Assembly: GCA_003152695.1 (NCBI GenBank)
Contig: PMAT01000047.1
Location: 1 to 51,637, forward strand
From: Acidobacteriaceae bacterium
GTDB taxonomy: Bacteria > Acidobacteriota > Terriglobia > Terriglobales > Acidobacteriaceae
Direction: 5' to 3'
DNA length: 51,637 nucleotides
Made by a program: the position numbers and the translations under genes. Shown one piece after another: positions 17,684 through 26,402 of this stretch; within the stretch, counting starts at the first letter, position 1; the number at the start of each line of letters is the position of its first letter. Under the pieces are notes generated by a model. The model was not told the origin of the DNA and did not search any database. It worked only from the letters and a program-made list of their open reading frames with translations.

Positions 17684-18943
17684 TCAGTTCTTGCCTTCAG
17701 CGATTTGCAGATCGAGGGCGGCGCGCTCGCCGTTAATCACGATTGTTCCCGAGTCCAGCAACTGCTGACCGGTGCAATCGTAGGAGGCGAAACAGCGCAT
17801 CACGCGGAAGGGAAAGAAAAATTCCACCGCCTCGGGACTCGAACCGTCGGCGACGTGGATCATACTGCTGAAATCAATGCCATCGAAATCCGGATCTTGC
17901 GGAAAATAGTTCAACACCGGCCGTACCAGGTGAGAAATATGCTCATCGAAGGCCAGGGCCGCCAGTTTGTAGCGAGAGGTGCCCGCGGCCGCATTGACAT
18001 TGGTCGTAATGGACAGTTGCAAGTAGGCGCCCTGACGGAACCCAATGAAGGTGGGCGCCGCGTACGGCAGGAAATGCGCTTCCTGGTTGAGGTCCTTGGT
18101 CATCCGCGTGATCGCGTCATCATTCTGGCGTTGCAATTTCGCCAAATCCTCCGGAGTGAAGATCCGCATTGGCGTCGGTGAAGTCTTCATCAGGTTGGCG
18201 GAGACGGATGGACTGGCCGATGCGGCCGCACTGGGCGCGGTGCTTGCCGTCTCGACGGGCGGCTTGGCCGCGGGCAGGGGCGCGAACTTTTCTTTCCACT
18301 CCTCCGAGGGCGCGCCCTCCTGCAACCACAATGAGTAAGGCTCTCCGTTCAGGAACACCTTCGCTTCCAGAACCGCCGCCTGCTTCTGGTCATCGGTCTT
18401 GGCGTCCACAAGCTTCTGGGCAACCGGGACCGGAATGATGACGGTGACATTCTCCGGGTGCTCTGAGATGACGCCCATCACTTTTTGCCGCACGTGATGG
18501 GAGACCTCGATGGCAAACGCGGCAAATTCCGAATCATCCGGGAAGTGCGGCACCTCCACTTGCAGCATCGGCATGACAACGCTCTGAAAGGTTTCTTTCA
18601 GCCGCTCGTAAGAGTCCATGCGGTCGGCCGAATAGGCGGCATAGTAGTTGCCCGTGATCTCCAGCACCGTTTGACCCTTGTAAATGTCGAAGCGGATGGA
18701 GCGCTGATCGGCCACCTGCATCTTGGCTAGATCGACATCGAGGACCCGGCTGAAATAGAAAGGATAGGGAAATTTGTGCGCTTCGATCTCGGTGCCGATC
18801 GCCATCAAGGTCTTGAGATGCCGCTGCTGCAGTTGCTGCGTTTTCGGATCGGACAACTCCATCGGAGTCATGACTTGCGCCCGTAGGAGACCCATCGACC
18901 CCAGCACCACACTCAGGACCGCGATGCCTTTTGCAAACTTCAT
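17684..18943 (-). CDS. Exported protein with two related halves; last gene of the electron-transfer operon
   Basis: Unknown family, 419 aa with a signal peptide (MKFAKGIAVLSVVLGSMGLLRA). The sequence reads as two related domains. Residues about 35-230 contain VEVPHFPDDSEFAAFAIEV and end with VFLNGEPYSLWLQEG; residues about 265-415 contain PVLNYFPQDPDFDGIDFSS and end with IVINGERAALDLQIAEG. A Pro/Ala/Ser linker (about 230-260) joins them. Only the second half has two Cys (RCFASYDC), perhaps a disulfide. No heme motif. It lies 42 bases after the cytochrome lipoprotein gene, so it is probably co-transcribed and periplasmic. Candidate roles are assembly factor or structural partner; neither is shown. 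Confidence 0.75.
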   Translation of the reverse strand: MKFAKGIAVLSVVLGSMGLLRAQVMTPMELSDPKTQQLQQRHLKTLMAIGTEIEAHKFPYPFYFSRVLDVDLAKMQVADQRSIRFDIYKGQTVLEITGNYYAAYSADRMDSYERLKETFQSVVMPMLQVEVPHFPDDSEFAAFAIEVSHHVRQKVMGVISEHPENVTVIIPVPVAQKLVDAKTDDQKQAAVLEAKVFLNGEPYSLWLQEGAPSEEWKEKFAPLPAAKPPVETASTAPSAAASASPSVSANLMKTSPTPMRIFTPEDLAKLQRQNDDAITRMTKDLNQEAHFLPYAAPTFIGFRQGAYLQLSITTNVNAAAGTSRYKLAALAFDEHISHLVRPVLNYFPQDPDFDGIDFSSMIHVADGSSPEAVEFFFPFRVMRCFASYDCTGQQLLDSGTIVINGERAALDLQIAEGKN

Positions 18944-18985
18944 TGCAGCAGTTTCTTACCTGACAAGGATGGGGTCAACTCCGGC

Positions 18986-19714
18986 TCACTTCTGCGCATA
19001 CACCAGTCCGCCGGCCTCGTACGGTGGATCGGCCACCGCGCGAATGTACGACACCAGCGCAGCGATGTCGCTCTTGGAAAGCGTGTATCCCCAGGGCGGC
19101 ATCTGCGGCGATTTGTTCAAGGCGGGACCGCCGTGGCTGATGATGGCGACCAGGTCGGCATCGCTCATCTTGTTGAGCGTGTCGCCTTCGGTGAACGGAT
19201 GCGGCTTGACCGAGAGATTGTCCATGTTCGAGACCCGCAGCGGCGTGGACTCCGGGTCGTGGCAGCGGACGCAGTATTGCGCGTTGAGCTGCGCTCCTAC
19301 CGTTTGCTGGTAACCCAACGCGATCTCGTCAATGGTGAGGCCGATGTTCTTTCCCGACGCATCGTGCGTATTGGCGATCAGCTTATATCGGCCAGCCTGC
19401 TCGCCGAGTTGGACAGCGCTTGTGACCTGTCCACTGGAATCGGTCAGCGCTGCGGGGGGCGTGAAACTTACGCCAGATGGCCCGCTGAAATACACTGCAG
19501 CACCGGCGACAGCACTTCCCGAGGCGTCGTTCACCTGCACCACGACTGGTTGATCGAGCAGCATTCCGGCATAACCAATCTGCTTGCCGCCGCTGGACTC
19601 GACGATGGCTGTTCCGGCGGCGGTGGATTGCAGAGGCGCAGGCTGGTTGCTCTTGCGCGAGCATCCCGCCATCAGTAGCGTGGCTGCACAAACAGCGATG
19701 AGGACTGGTTTCAT
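18986..19714 (-). CDS. Cytochrome c lipoprotein with Ig-like domain
   Basis: A 242-aa predicted lipoprotein: MKPVLIAVCAATLLMAGC ends in a lipobox Cys at residue 18. Residues about 45-125 look like a bacterial Ig-like domain (VVVQVNDASGSAVAGAAVYF, LTDSSGQVTSAV). A monoheme cytochrome c domain follows with Cys-Val-Arg-Cys-His and a distal Met candidate in SPQMPPWGY. Start ATG 19714 overlaps the octaheme stop by four bases (ATGA), showing translational coupling. The longer open frame upstream is a shadow of the octaheme gene. It probably docks to the octaheme protein or passes electrons toward the outer membrane (inference). Confidence 0.88.
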   Translation of the reverse strand: MKPVLIAVCAATLLMAGCSRKSNQPAPLQSTAAGTAIVESSGGKQIGYAGMLLDQPVVVQVNDASGSAVAGAAVYFSGPSGVSFTPPAALTDSSGQVTSAVQLGEQAGRYKLIANTHDASGKNIGLTIDEIALGYQQTVGAQLNAQYCVRCHDPESTPLRVSNMDNLSVKPHPFTEGDTLNKMSDADLVAIISHGGPALNKSPQMPPWGYTLSKSDIAALVSYIRAVADPPYEAGGLVYAQK

Positions 19715-21762
19715 TTCTTCATCGCCTCCTGCGCGCCGCCAGACTTGAGCGACATTAGAAACGCAGTCAACGAGCGCGCTTCGTCGTCGGTCATGTGCTG
19801 GTTGGGCTCGATGGTCCCCGGACGCAGCGCCTGGGGATCTTTCAGCCAGTGATAAACCCAGGCGGCGTTGAACCGTTTTCCAGTCGCAGCCAGCGCCGGG
19901 CCAATGTAGCCTTTGTCGTTCTTGTAATCGGCAATGTGGCAAGACTGGCAGGCAAATTTGGAATAGAAAAGCTGCCGCCCCTGTTCCACCTGCGCGGGAT
20001 TGAACTGTGACACCAGCAGCGAGTCGCGGTCGAATTCCGGCGTCTGATACACGGTCATCATGTAATCAGCCAGAGTGTTGATGTCCGCATCCGTGAGGTT
20101 GAACTTGGGCATGCGCCGGATCAGCGCCGGGCGCAGCGTTTCCGGGTTCTTCAGAAACTGCGTCAGCCACTCGCGCTGCACCGCGGTCCCCTCCCAGGTG
20201 AGGTCGGGAGCCATGTCGCCACCGTGCCCGTTGATCATGTGGCAGGTGAAGCAGCGCAGGTCGCGCATGAGTTGTCCGGCATTTCCCGCGGGCTGATACC
20301 TGGTCTGCTGCACCGAGGCAATTCGCATGGTGGGCGGCTGGCTCTGCGCTCGGTCGGTCAGCGCCAGCAGCGCGGTGGTGATGGCATCAATCTGCTGCGG
20401 CGTGAACTTGAACTGCGGCATCTTCAGCGACGGCCCAAAAGCCCGCGGATTGCGAACCTTCCCAGCCACATAGCCCGGCAGGCTGTGCTCGACGCCTTCG
20501 ACGAAAATCAGTTGGTTGAGCGGCTTGCTGCCGATGCGGCTCAACTCCGGCGCAAAGTTTTCGGGCTTCTTGATGCCATTGATGTCGTGGCAACTGGCGC
20601 AGCCATTCTCCACGACCAGCCGTTTGCCGTGTTCGATCTGCTCCGGTGTCGCCGGATCCAGATGCACGTTGGCAATGAAGTCGGGCTCCGTCTTGGACTC
20701 CAGAAATCCGGTCAGCGTGACCACTTGCTGAGCGTCGAAGCGGTAGTGCGGCATCATCGTGCCTGGATCGTAGTGACTGGGGTTGCCCACCCAATCCTGC
20801 AGCCACTCCGGTTTCGCTTTCGTACCGATGCCCGTCAGCTCAGGCCCGACATTGCCTCCGACCATCATGCCGGCAGCATTCTGCATGGCATGGCACGACG
20901 CACAGAAGGATTGACCGTACAGCGACGTGCCTGCGGCCGGATCGGCTGGTGCCTTGGTGTCAGCCTTTAGCGGCTGGAGCGGCGGCTCGAGCGGTGTGCT
21001 CTGGGCAAGGATGAATGCCGAGACGTCGCGGGCATCGTCATCGCTCAAGTGGTAGTTCGGCATGGTAGCCGTGCCGGCATAGGCTTGAGGATCTTTGATC
21101 CAGGCATAGACCCACTCGCGCGTGGTCTTGTCGGCGATGTGCTTCAGCGAGGGCGGATCGTCGTCTGGAGTGACGTAACTCCCGTCGCCCTGCTTGATGG
21201 TGTGGCAGTGCGTGCAGCCGTAGCTGACGATGAGTTGCCGCCCCTGGTTGAGAAACGGTGTCCCGGTTTGATTTTCCAGATGGCATTGCCCGCAGCCGGC
21301 TTCGATGTACTTGGCCGGCAGCAGCGGCTGCTCCCATTGTTCCGTGGCGCTATGCGCCTCCTCGACGGTGGTCGCGGCCCCTTGTCCGCGATGGCAGGTC
21401 GTGCAGCCGAACTCCGTCAATTTGTGCGGAATTACCGGGTGTTCGCGAAATGCCACTGAGCTGACGTCTGCAAGGCTGGCTTCTTTCATCCCGAGGTGGC
21501 AGGTCGTGCAACGGTCGGTCACTTGCTGCTCGGGAATCCAGATCTGCTGGATGCCGCCTTGGAAGTGCCGTTCGAGGGTGACAGCGTCGGCGCGGCCGCG
21601 GATGAGATGTAAGTATTGCTTCTGATAATGACGCCACTCACTGAAGTGGTTTTTGGCCGGCGCAATGGCCAGCAGCGCAAGTAAGATGACGCTTGCCGAA
21701 CCGAAGGCGCGAGCGCTGTCGCCGAAGAAGAACTGCCACAACGCGTGAAGGTTATTCTTCAT
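19711..21762 (-). CDS. Octaheme c-type cytochrome, membrane-anchored
   Basis: A 683-aa multiheme cytochrome. One N-terminal transmembrane helix (about residues 20-36) is uncleaved or forms an anchor. Eight CxxCH heme sites lie at residues 85, 120, 157, 183, 287, 388, 504 and 605. The first three sit in a compact N-terminal module; the last five each begin a monoheme cytochrome c-like repeat with distal Met candidates (ATMPNY, TMMPHY, LKMPQF, RRMPKF, and a less clear fifth). The repeats suggest growth by duplication. It follows the cytochrome b subunit IV gene by six bases and is coupled to the lipoprotein gene. It takes the place of cytochrome c1 or f as electron acceptor of the Rieske/b complex (inference from gene order). 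Confidence 0.92.
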   Translation of the reverse strand: MKNNLHALWQFFFGDSARAFGSASVILLALLAIAPAKNHFSEWRHYQKQYLHLIRGRADAVTLERHFQGGIQQIWIPEQQVTDRCTTCHLGMKEASLADVSSVAFREHPVIPHKLTEFGCTTCHRGQGAATTVEEAHSATEQWEQPLLPAKYIEAGCGQCHLENQTGTPFLNQGRQLIVSYGCTHCHTIKQGDGSYVTPDDDPPSLKHIADKTTREWVYAWIKDPQAYAGTATMPNYHLSDDDARDVSAFILAQSTPLEPPLQPLKADTKAPADPAAGTSLYGQSFCASCHAMQNAAGMMVGGNVGPELTGIGTKAKPEWLQDWVGNPSHYDPGTMMPHYRFDAQQVVTLTGFLESKTEPDFIANVHLDPATPEQIEHGKRLVVENGCASCHDINGIKKPENFAPELSRIGSKPLNQLIFVEGVEHSLPGYVAGKVRNPRAFGPSLKMPQFKFTPQQIDAITTALLALTDRAQSQPPTMRIASVQQTRYQPAGNAGQLMRDLRCFTCHMINGHGGDMAPDLTWEGTAVQREWLTQFLKNPETLRPALIRRMPKFNLTDADINTLADYMMTVYQTPEFDRDSLLVSQFNPAQVEQGRQLFYSKFACQSCHIADYKNDKGYIGPALAATGKRFNAAWVYHWLKDPQALRPGTIEPNQHMTDDEARSLTAFLMSLKSGGAQEAMKK

Positions 21763-21768
21763 GACAGT

Positions 21769-22473
21769 CTAAGTCCTCCACGGCCAAACCCACGACCATC
21801 CCGGGCCGCGGAAGAAAGTGCCGATGGCAGTCAGCACAACCAGTTCGAACAGGAACCATGTCATGATCCAGAACGACAGCGGTTTACTGGCCAACCAGCC
21901 GCGGAATCCTCGCGTTGTCTGGGGAGGGGTCTGCGCGGCCAGCAGCATGAATGCGGCGACGATGAGGGTCGGAACCAATGCCACCCAGACATCGAACACT
22001 GCCAGGAAAATACAGAACAGCACAACCACAATGCCGAAAACTCGCAGACGCCTAGCTTTGTCGCGTAACCATAGGCCTTCGGCTTCGATGTTGATGTTGA
22101 AGTACGGAATGACGATGAGTGCCATCACCACGAGACCGGGTATGAGAACGCCTGCCACCACCGGCGGGAAGTAGTGCAGTAATTCCTGTAAACCGAGGAA
22201 GTACCAGGGGGCCTTTGCCGGATTGGGCGTGTGCATGGGATCGGCCAGCCCTTCCAGCGGCGCGTTCCAACGCAGCGAAATGATGACCAATAGGATTGCG
22301 AGTACTTCAATCGCGACGGCGGTGCGGAAAAAGACTTCGGGGTAGGTCATCACCCGCTCTTCATCCTTCACGTGCACTTGTGGCGAGGTTCGCTTGGTGA
22401 TGAAGGCTATGCGCCGGGGTGTCTTACGCACATCGGAGTCCACGACGGCAACGAAATCTTTGGGATCGCTCAT
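21769..22473 (-). CDS. Cytochrome b subunit IV-like (C-terminal cytochrome b/b6 domain)
   Basis: A 234-aa membrane protein equivalent to PetD / the C-terminal half of cytochrome b. A cytoplasmic N-terminus of about 45 residues is followed by helices near 50-67, 102-122, 145-165 and 205-222. The quinol-oxidation-site motif, PEWY in most relatives, reads Ala-Pro-Trp-Tyr at residues 88-91 ([16 protein letters not shown]), so the usual Glu is absent. Its start overlaps the cytochrome b6 stop by four bases. The split b6/IV organisation matches b6f-type complexes rather than bc1. Confidence 0.9.
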   Translation of the reverse strand: MSDPKDFVAVVDSDVRKTPRRIAFITKRTSPQVHVKDEERVMTYPEVFFRTAVAIEVLAILLVIISLRWNAPLEGLADPMHTPNPAKAPWYFLGLQELLHYFPPVVAGVLIPGLVVMALIVIPYFNINIEAEGLWLRDKARRLRVFGIVVVLFCIFLAVFDVWVALVPTLIVAAFMLLAAQTPPQTTRGFRGWLASKPLSFWIMTWFLFELVVLTAIGTFFRGPGWSWVWPWRT

Positions 22474-23225
22474 TTCGCGTCTCCTTCCGCCGGAGATTCA
22501 CCGGAATAGATTCCGCCGTCCTTGCGAATCCGCCAGAAGTGGATGGCGATTAACACAACCGCGGCAAAGGGCAGAATTACGCAGTGCAGAACGTAGAACC
22601 GGAGCAGCGCGTTGGCGTTCACGGCCGTTCCGCCCAGCATCAGGAACCGCATCTTGGCGCCTATCACCGGCACCGCCGAGGCAATGTTGCTGCCGACCGT
22701 CACCGCCCAGAAAGCCAGTTGGTCCCACGGCAGCAGGTAGCCCGTATAACTCAGCAGCAGCGTCATCAGAAGCAGCACAACCCCAATCACCCAGTTGAAC
22801 TCGCGCGGCGGCCGATAGGCCCCGCGATAGAACACCTTGAACATGTGCGCGAACACCAGGAAAACCATGGCGTGGGCCGACCAGCGATGCAGGTTGCGCA
22901 GAAACACGCCTGACGAGACCACGAACTGCAGGTCTTTCATGTCGGCGTACGCCTGCGGGACCGAGGGATGGTAATACAGCATCAGCAGGATGCCGGTGAT
23001 TACAAGAATGAGAAACGTCCCGAAGGTCAGCGCACCCAAATACCACGTCGCACTAAACTCCAGCGTGCGCTTACGCGCCTTGACCGAGAACAAGTGCAGA
23101 AAGACGTTTTGCTGCACAGTTAACGCACGGTGCAGGTTGCTCTCACCGGTGCCGCTGCGAAAGATGGAGCGCCATATGCGGTTCTCGCGAACCTGGTCAG
23201 CGAGGCGATCGATGGTGTTGGCCAC
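22470..23225 (-). CDS. Cytochrome b6-like subunit
   Basis: A 251-aa membrane protein with four helices. Heme-b ligands are paired as His-x13-His in [18 protein letters not shown] and His-x14-His in [19 protein letters not shown], the spacing of b6-type rather than bc1-type proteins. The segment [23 protein letters not shown] matches the quinol-site helix region of the family. By eye, the Cys that binds the extra heme cn in cyanobacterial b6 is replaced by Tyr ([10 protein letters not shown]). It is two bases from the Rieske gene. It oxidises menaquinol or a related quinol in the inner membrane (family knowledge). Confidence 0.93.
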   Translation of the reverse strand: MANTIDRLADQVRENRIWRSIFRSGTGESNLHRALTVQQNVFLHLFSVKARKRTLEFSATWYLGALTFGTFLILVITGILLMLYYHPSVPQAYADMKDLQFVVSSGVFLRNLHRWSAHAMVFLVFAHMFKVFYRGAYRPPREFNWVIGVVLLLMTLLLSYTGYLLPWDQLAFWAVTVGSNIASAVPVIGAKMRFLMLGGTAVNANALLRFYVLHCVILPFAAVVLIAIHFWRIRKDGGIYSGESPAEGDAK

Positions 23226-23227
23226 GG

Positions 23228-23722
23228 CTAGACCCTCACCAGTTGTTTGATGGCGACAGCGTTGGAGCGGTCAACCATCAAGTTGCCATCGTCGCTGAGC
23301 CACATGCGCAGCCAGGGAAGCGGCCTGGGCGCGGGGCCGGCGATCTTCACGCCGTCCTTGTTGAACTTGCTGCCGTGGCAGGGGCACGCGATGATGCCGA
23401 GGTCCGGCTTATAGGCCGTCATGCAACCCAGGTGAGTACAGATGGCCGAGAGCGCGAAGAATCCCTCCGCCGTGCGCACCACGTAGATCGCTGTCGCCGG
23501 ATCGAGCGTAACCGAGTCAGGAGGATAGTGGTCGGGCTTTCCGGCATCCACAATCGGCGACGGTTCGTAGAGCACGTTCGGCGACAGGTACTCATAAGAG
23601 AAGGCAGCCGTGCCCAAGACGGCCACCGCAACCGAGCCAACTCCGACCTTGACGAAAAACTGCCGCCGGCTCATCTCCTCCGGGGTATCGGGTAAAGCCG
23701 CGGGTTTTGGTTCCTCAGGCAT
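23228..23722 (-). CDS. Rieske iron-sulfur protein of the b/c complex
   Basis: A 164-aa Rieske protein. Tat signal-anchor: Arg19-Arg20-Gln-Phe-Phe then a hydrophobic helix to about residue 45. Cluster ligands are Cys95, His97, Cys113 and His116, with Cys100 and Cys115 as the bridging disulfide (ICTHLGC and [10 protein letters not shown]). The short form and the GSKFNKDG box are typical of respiratory quinol:cytochrome complexes. It is immediately upstream of the cytochrome b6 gene and downstream of the GltD-like gene in the same operon. Confidence 0.95.
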   Translation of the reverse strand: MPEEPKPAALPDTPEEMSRRQFFVKVGVGSVAVAVLGTAAFSYEYLSPNVLYEPSPIVDAGKPDHYPPDSVTLDPATAIYVVRTAEGFFALSAICTHLGCMTAYKPDLGIIACPCHGSKFNKDGVKIAGPAPRPLPWLRMWLSDDGNLMVDRSNAVAIKQLVRV

Positions 23723-23737
23723 AAATCCTCAATATCG

Positions 23738-25708
23738 TCATTTCGCCGGCGCCGGCGCCGCAGGCAGCTTGGGCCCATCGAAGCTTTGAATGGTGATGAG
23801 CCCGGTCGGCTCGGTCGCCACAAAGTTATAAGACTCCATGGTGATGGTGTTGGCGGGACAGCGCAGCGCGCACAGACCGCAGCGGATGCAGCGGGTCTCG
23901 TCCTTCAACATCGCAGTTCCGGTGATGCTGCCTAATTCTGCCGGCTGTAAGTCTGTCAACTGGAAGCCGAAAAACTCTGGATTGTTCGCCAGGGCATCAA
24001 TCGTGTCGGGCTCGAACTGAATCCGGTCCAGCGGAACCAACTCCAGGCAATTCTCAGGACAGACATCCACGCAGCCGCCGCACAGCACGCAGTCAGTGCC
24101 GTCGTGTTCGTTGCCTTCGAGAATGGTGTTGACATAACACTTCAGGCAGCGCTGCGCCTCGGCCATCGCTTCCTGTTCGCTGTAAACCAGTTCGACCTCG
24201 GTCATGCCGGTGCGGCGATCGAGCGGCAACATGGGAATGGCCTGGCGGTGGATGTTCATATAATCCACTGCCATTTGCCAGCGGTCGAGGACTTGCACTT
24301 CAATCTGCGGCTCGGGATGCTCGGTCCCGCGAAGGTACTCATCAATACCCACCGCCGCGCGTTTGCCGTCGCCCACGCTGTCAATGATGAGGCGCGGTCC
24401 GAATGCGCAATCGCCGCCGGCGAATACGCCGGGGGCCGAGGTCATCAAATTGTCGCGATTTACGTTGATGAGGCCGCGAGGCGAGACCAGCACGCCATCC
24501 TCGGGCCGCAGAAACTCGAGGTTGGGCGCCTGCCCGATGGAAAGAATGATGGTGTCGCACTCAAACTGGGTGTCGCTGTTGTCGTAGAACGCAGGATTGA
24601 ATCGGTGGTTTTCGTCGAAGACATATTTTGTCTTCAGGCATTCCAGGCCAACGACTTTGCCGTCACGTCCGAGGACCCGCTTGGGCCCAAAACCCGGATG
24701 CATGATGATGCCTTCGGTCTCCGCCTCTTCGATTTCCTCCAGCGCGGCCGGCATTTCGTGGCGCTGCTCCAGGCAGACGAGGCCAACCTCCTGAGCGCCC
24801 ATGCGCAGGGCCGACAGCGAGATGTCCATCATCTCGTGCGCGGCAACGGTTTGCACATTCTCTTCCGAGGGCGTTATCTCACCGGGCGAATCATGCTGGC
24901 GCAGCACCTCGCGCGCAGCCGAGCGCGCGACGTCCATGGCGACATTGCCGCCGCCGATCACGATTACTTTCTTCCCGATGGTGAACTTGTAGCCAAGATT
25001 GACGTTCAACAGAAATTCGATGCCGCGATGCACGCCATCGAGATCAACGCCCGGGATCGAGAGGTCGCGGCTGCGATGTGCGCCAACTGCGATCAATACA
25101 GCATCGAAGCCCTGGCGCCTCAGTTCGCCCACGGTGAAGTCGCGCCCGGCGGCGGCGTTCAGGCGCAGCGTGATGTCGCCCGTCTCCAGGATCTCGCGTA
25201 CCTGCGCCTCCACCACACTTCGCGGCAGACGATACTCCGGGATGCCGAGGTACAACATTCCTCCGGCGACGGGTGACGCTTCGAAGATGGTTACCGAGTA
25301 GCCCATCAAGGCGAGATCGTGCGCGGCTGAGAGGCCGACCGGACCGCCGCCGATCACCGCGACCTTGAAGGGAAGTTTGCCGGCCGGCTTGGTGCTGGGC
25401 GCAACCGGATGACGCGACTCGGGACCGTGCCGCTCGGTCAGGAACCGCTTCAGGGCACGAATGGAAATCGGGCGGTCGATTTGGCCGCGACGGCACGCGG
25501 TCTCGCAAGGGTGAGCGCAGACGCGTCCGCAGATGCTGGCCATGGGATTCGGATCGCGCGCAATACGATAGGCCTCTTCGAAGCGCCCCTCTGCGATCAG
25601 CGTCACGTAGCGGCCGGCATTAGTGTGCGCGGGACACGCCATCATGCAGGGGAAATTGGTGTTCAGCCATTCCCGATCGACCTTCTTGTTAGCGAAGCGA
25701 ATCTGCAT
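23738..25708 (-). CDS. NAD(P)H-FAD oxidoreductase with ferredoxin domains, GltD/DsrL-like
   Basis: A 656-aa cytoplasmic iron-sulfur flavoprotein. The N-terminal cluster-binding region has Cys21, Cys25, Cys60, Cys64, Cys68 and Cys72. An FAD-binding GGGPVGLSAA follows at about 119-128, and an NAD(P)H-binding GGGNVAMDVA near 253-262. The C-terminus holds Cys-Leu-Lys-Cys and two [4Fe-4S] ferredoxin motifs (CVLCGGCVDVCP and CIRCGLCALRCP). This resembles glutamate synthase small subunit and DsrL/NfnB-type electron-transfer proteins, with added ferredoxin domains. There is no gltB nearby. Fifteen bases separate it from the Rieske gene. It probably links NAD(P)H or ferredoxin to the membrane complex (inference). 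Confidence 0.9.
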   Translation of the reverse strand: MQIRFANKKVDREWLNTNFPCMMACPAHTNAGRYVTLIAEGRFEEAYRIARDPNPMASICGRVCAHPCETACRRGQIDRPISIRALKRFLTERHGPESRHPVAPSTKPAGKLPFKVAVIGGGPVGLSAAHDLALMGYSVTIFEASPVAGGMLYLGIPEYRLPRSVVEAQVREILETGDITLRLNAAAGRDFTVGELRRQGFDAVLIAVGAHRSRDLSIPGVDLDGVHRGIEFLLNVNLGYKFTIGKKVIVIGGGNVAMDVARSAAREVLRQHDSPGEITPSEENVQTVAAHEMMDISLSALRMGAQEVGLVCLEQRHEMPAALEEIEEAETEGIIMHPGFGPKRVLGRDGKVVGLECLKTKYVFDENHRFNPAFYDNSDTQFECDTIILSIGQAPNLEFLRPEDGVLVSPRGLINVNRDNLMTSAPGVFAGGDCAFGPRLIIDSVGDGKRAAVGIDEYLRGTEHPEPQIEVQVLDRWQMAVDYMNIHRQAIPMLPLDRRTGMTEVELVYSEQEAMAEAQRCLKCYVNTILEGNEHDGTDCVLCGGCVDVCPENCLELVPLDRIQFEPDTIDALANNPEFFGFQLTDLQPAELGSITGTAMLKDETRCIRCGLCALRCPANTITMESYNFVATEPTGLITIQSFDGPKLPAAPAPAK

Positions 25709-25783
25709 CAGCCCCCTGTGGAGACGAGGTGCGCGCGGCGATAACTGGAAGAAGGGAGGAGACCCATCCTCCCTTCGTACCGT

Positions 25784-26359
25784 TTACTTCGAGAGGGTAA
25801 AGTCGGCGTTGCCGGTGCCGGCAACATCAACCGACTTACTCTGCTGCTTGGTGCCTTCATGCCAGGCAACCACGTTGTACTTGCCATCGGGAACGTTCTC
25901 GATCTTGTAGTTTCCGCTGGCGTCAGTCTCGGCAAAGTACGGCGTCGGGCTGACAACGATGTAGCCCGCCATTTCCGGGTGCACGTTGCACAGCAATGAC
26001 ACCACACCGGGGTTATCGAACTTAAATGCCTTCTTCTCGCCCTTGGGCCAGGTGCCGAGGTTGTGGCCTAGCTTCTTGTTGCCGCTGATGGAGGGCCAGA
26101 AAACATTGTGCTGAACGGTATCGCTGTTCTGGAACTCGACCGTGGTTCCCACCTGAACCGCCATAACGTGCGGATTGAACATCAGACCCTTCTGGTCCAT
26201 AACCGGCTGCTTCGACGGCGCCGGAAACGTTTTGCCCTGGATGGTGTCCACATAGACGATGGACTTCCCGGGCGATACTTTGCCTTCGATGGTGCCAGCC
26301 ACAGCGGTAGCTGCGACGGCGGTGACCAATAAAACCGTAACTAGAAAACTGCGCATCAT
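25784..26359 (-). CDS. Periplasmic blue-copper-like protein with carboxypeptidase-regulatory tail
   Basis: A 191-aa exported protein. The signal peptide is MMRSFLVTVLLVTAVAATAVAG. A cupredoxin fold is indicated by the type-1 copper ligand set: His in VQHNVFW, then Cys-Asn-Val-His-Pro-Glu-Met in VSLLCNVHPEMAG. The C-terminal 55 residues form a small beta domain like carboxypeptidase-regulatory domains (DASGNYKIENVPDGKYNVVAW). Start at 26359 is set by AGGA eight bases upstream. Within the operon it could be the mobile carrier between the complex and the outer-membrane heme protein, an inference from order and ligands. Confidence 0.85.
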   Translation of the reverse strand: MMRSFLVTVLLVTAVAATAVAGTIEGKVSPGKSIVYVDTIQGKTFPAPSKQPVMDQKGLMFNPHVMAVQVGTTVEFQNSDTVQHNVFWPSISGNKKLGHNLGTWPKGEKKAFKFDNPGVVSLLCNVHPEMAGYIVVSPTPYFAETDASGNYKIENVPDGKYNVVAWHEGTKQQSKSVDVAGTGNADFTLSK

Positions 26360-26402
26360 GAACATTTCCTTTCGTTGTTGTGCTTCTCTCAGGTTCAAGC
26401 TG

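Noticed and set aside
24104-25276. 390-codon plus-strand frame opposite the GltD-like gene
   Set aside because: Opposite a well-supported enzyme; the translated product has no family features.
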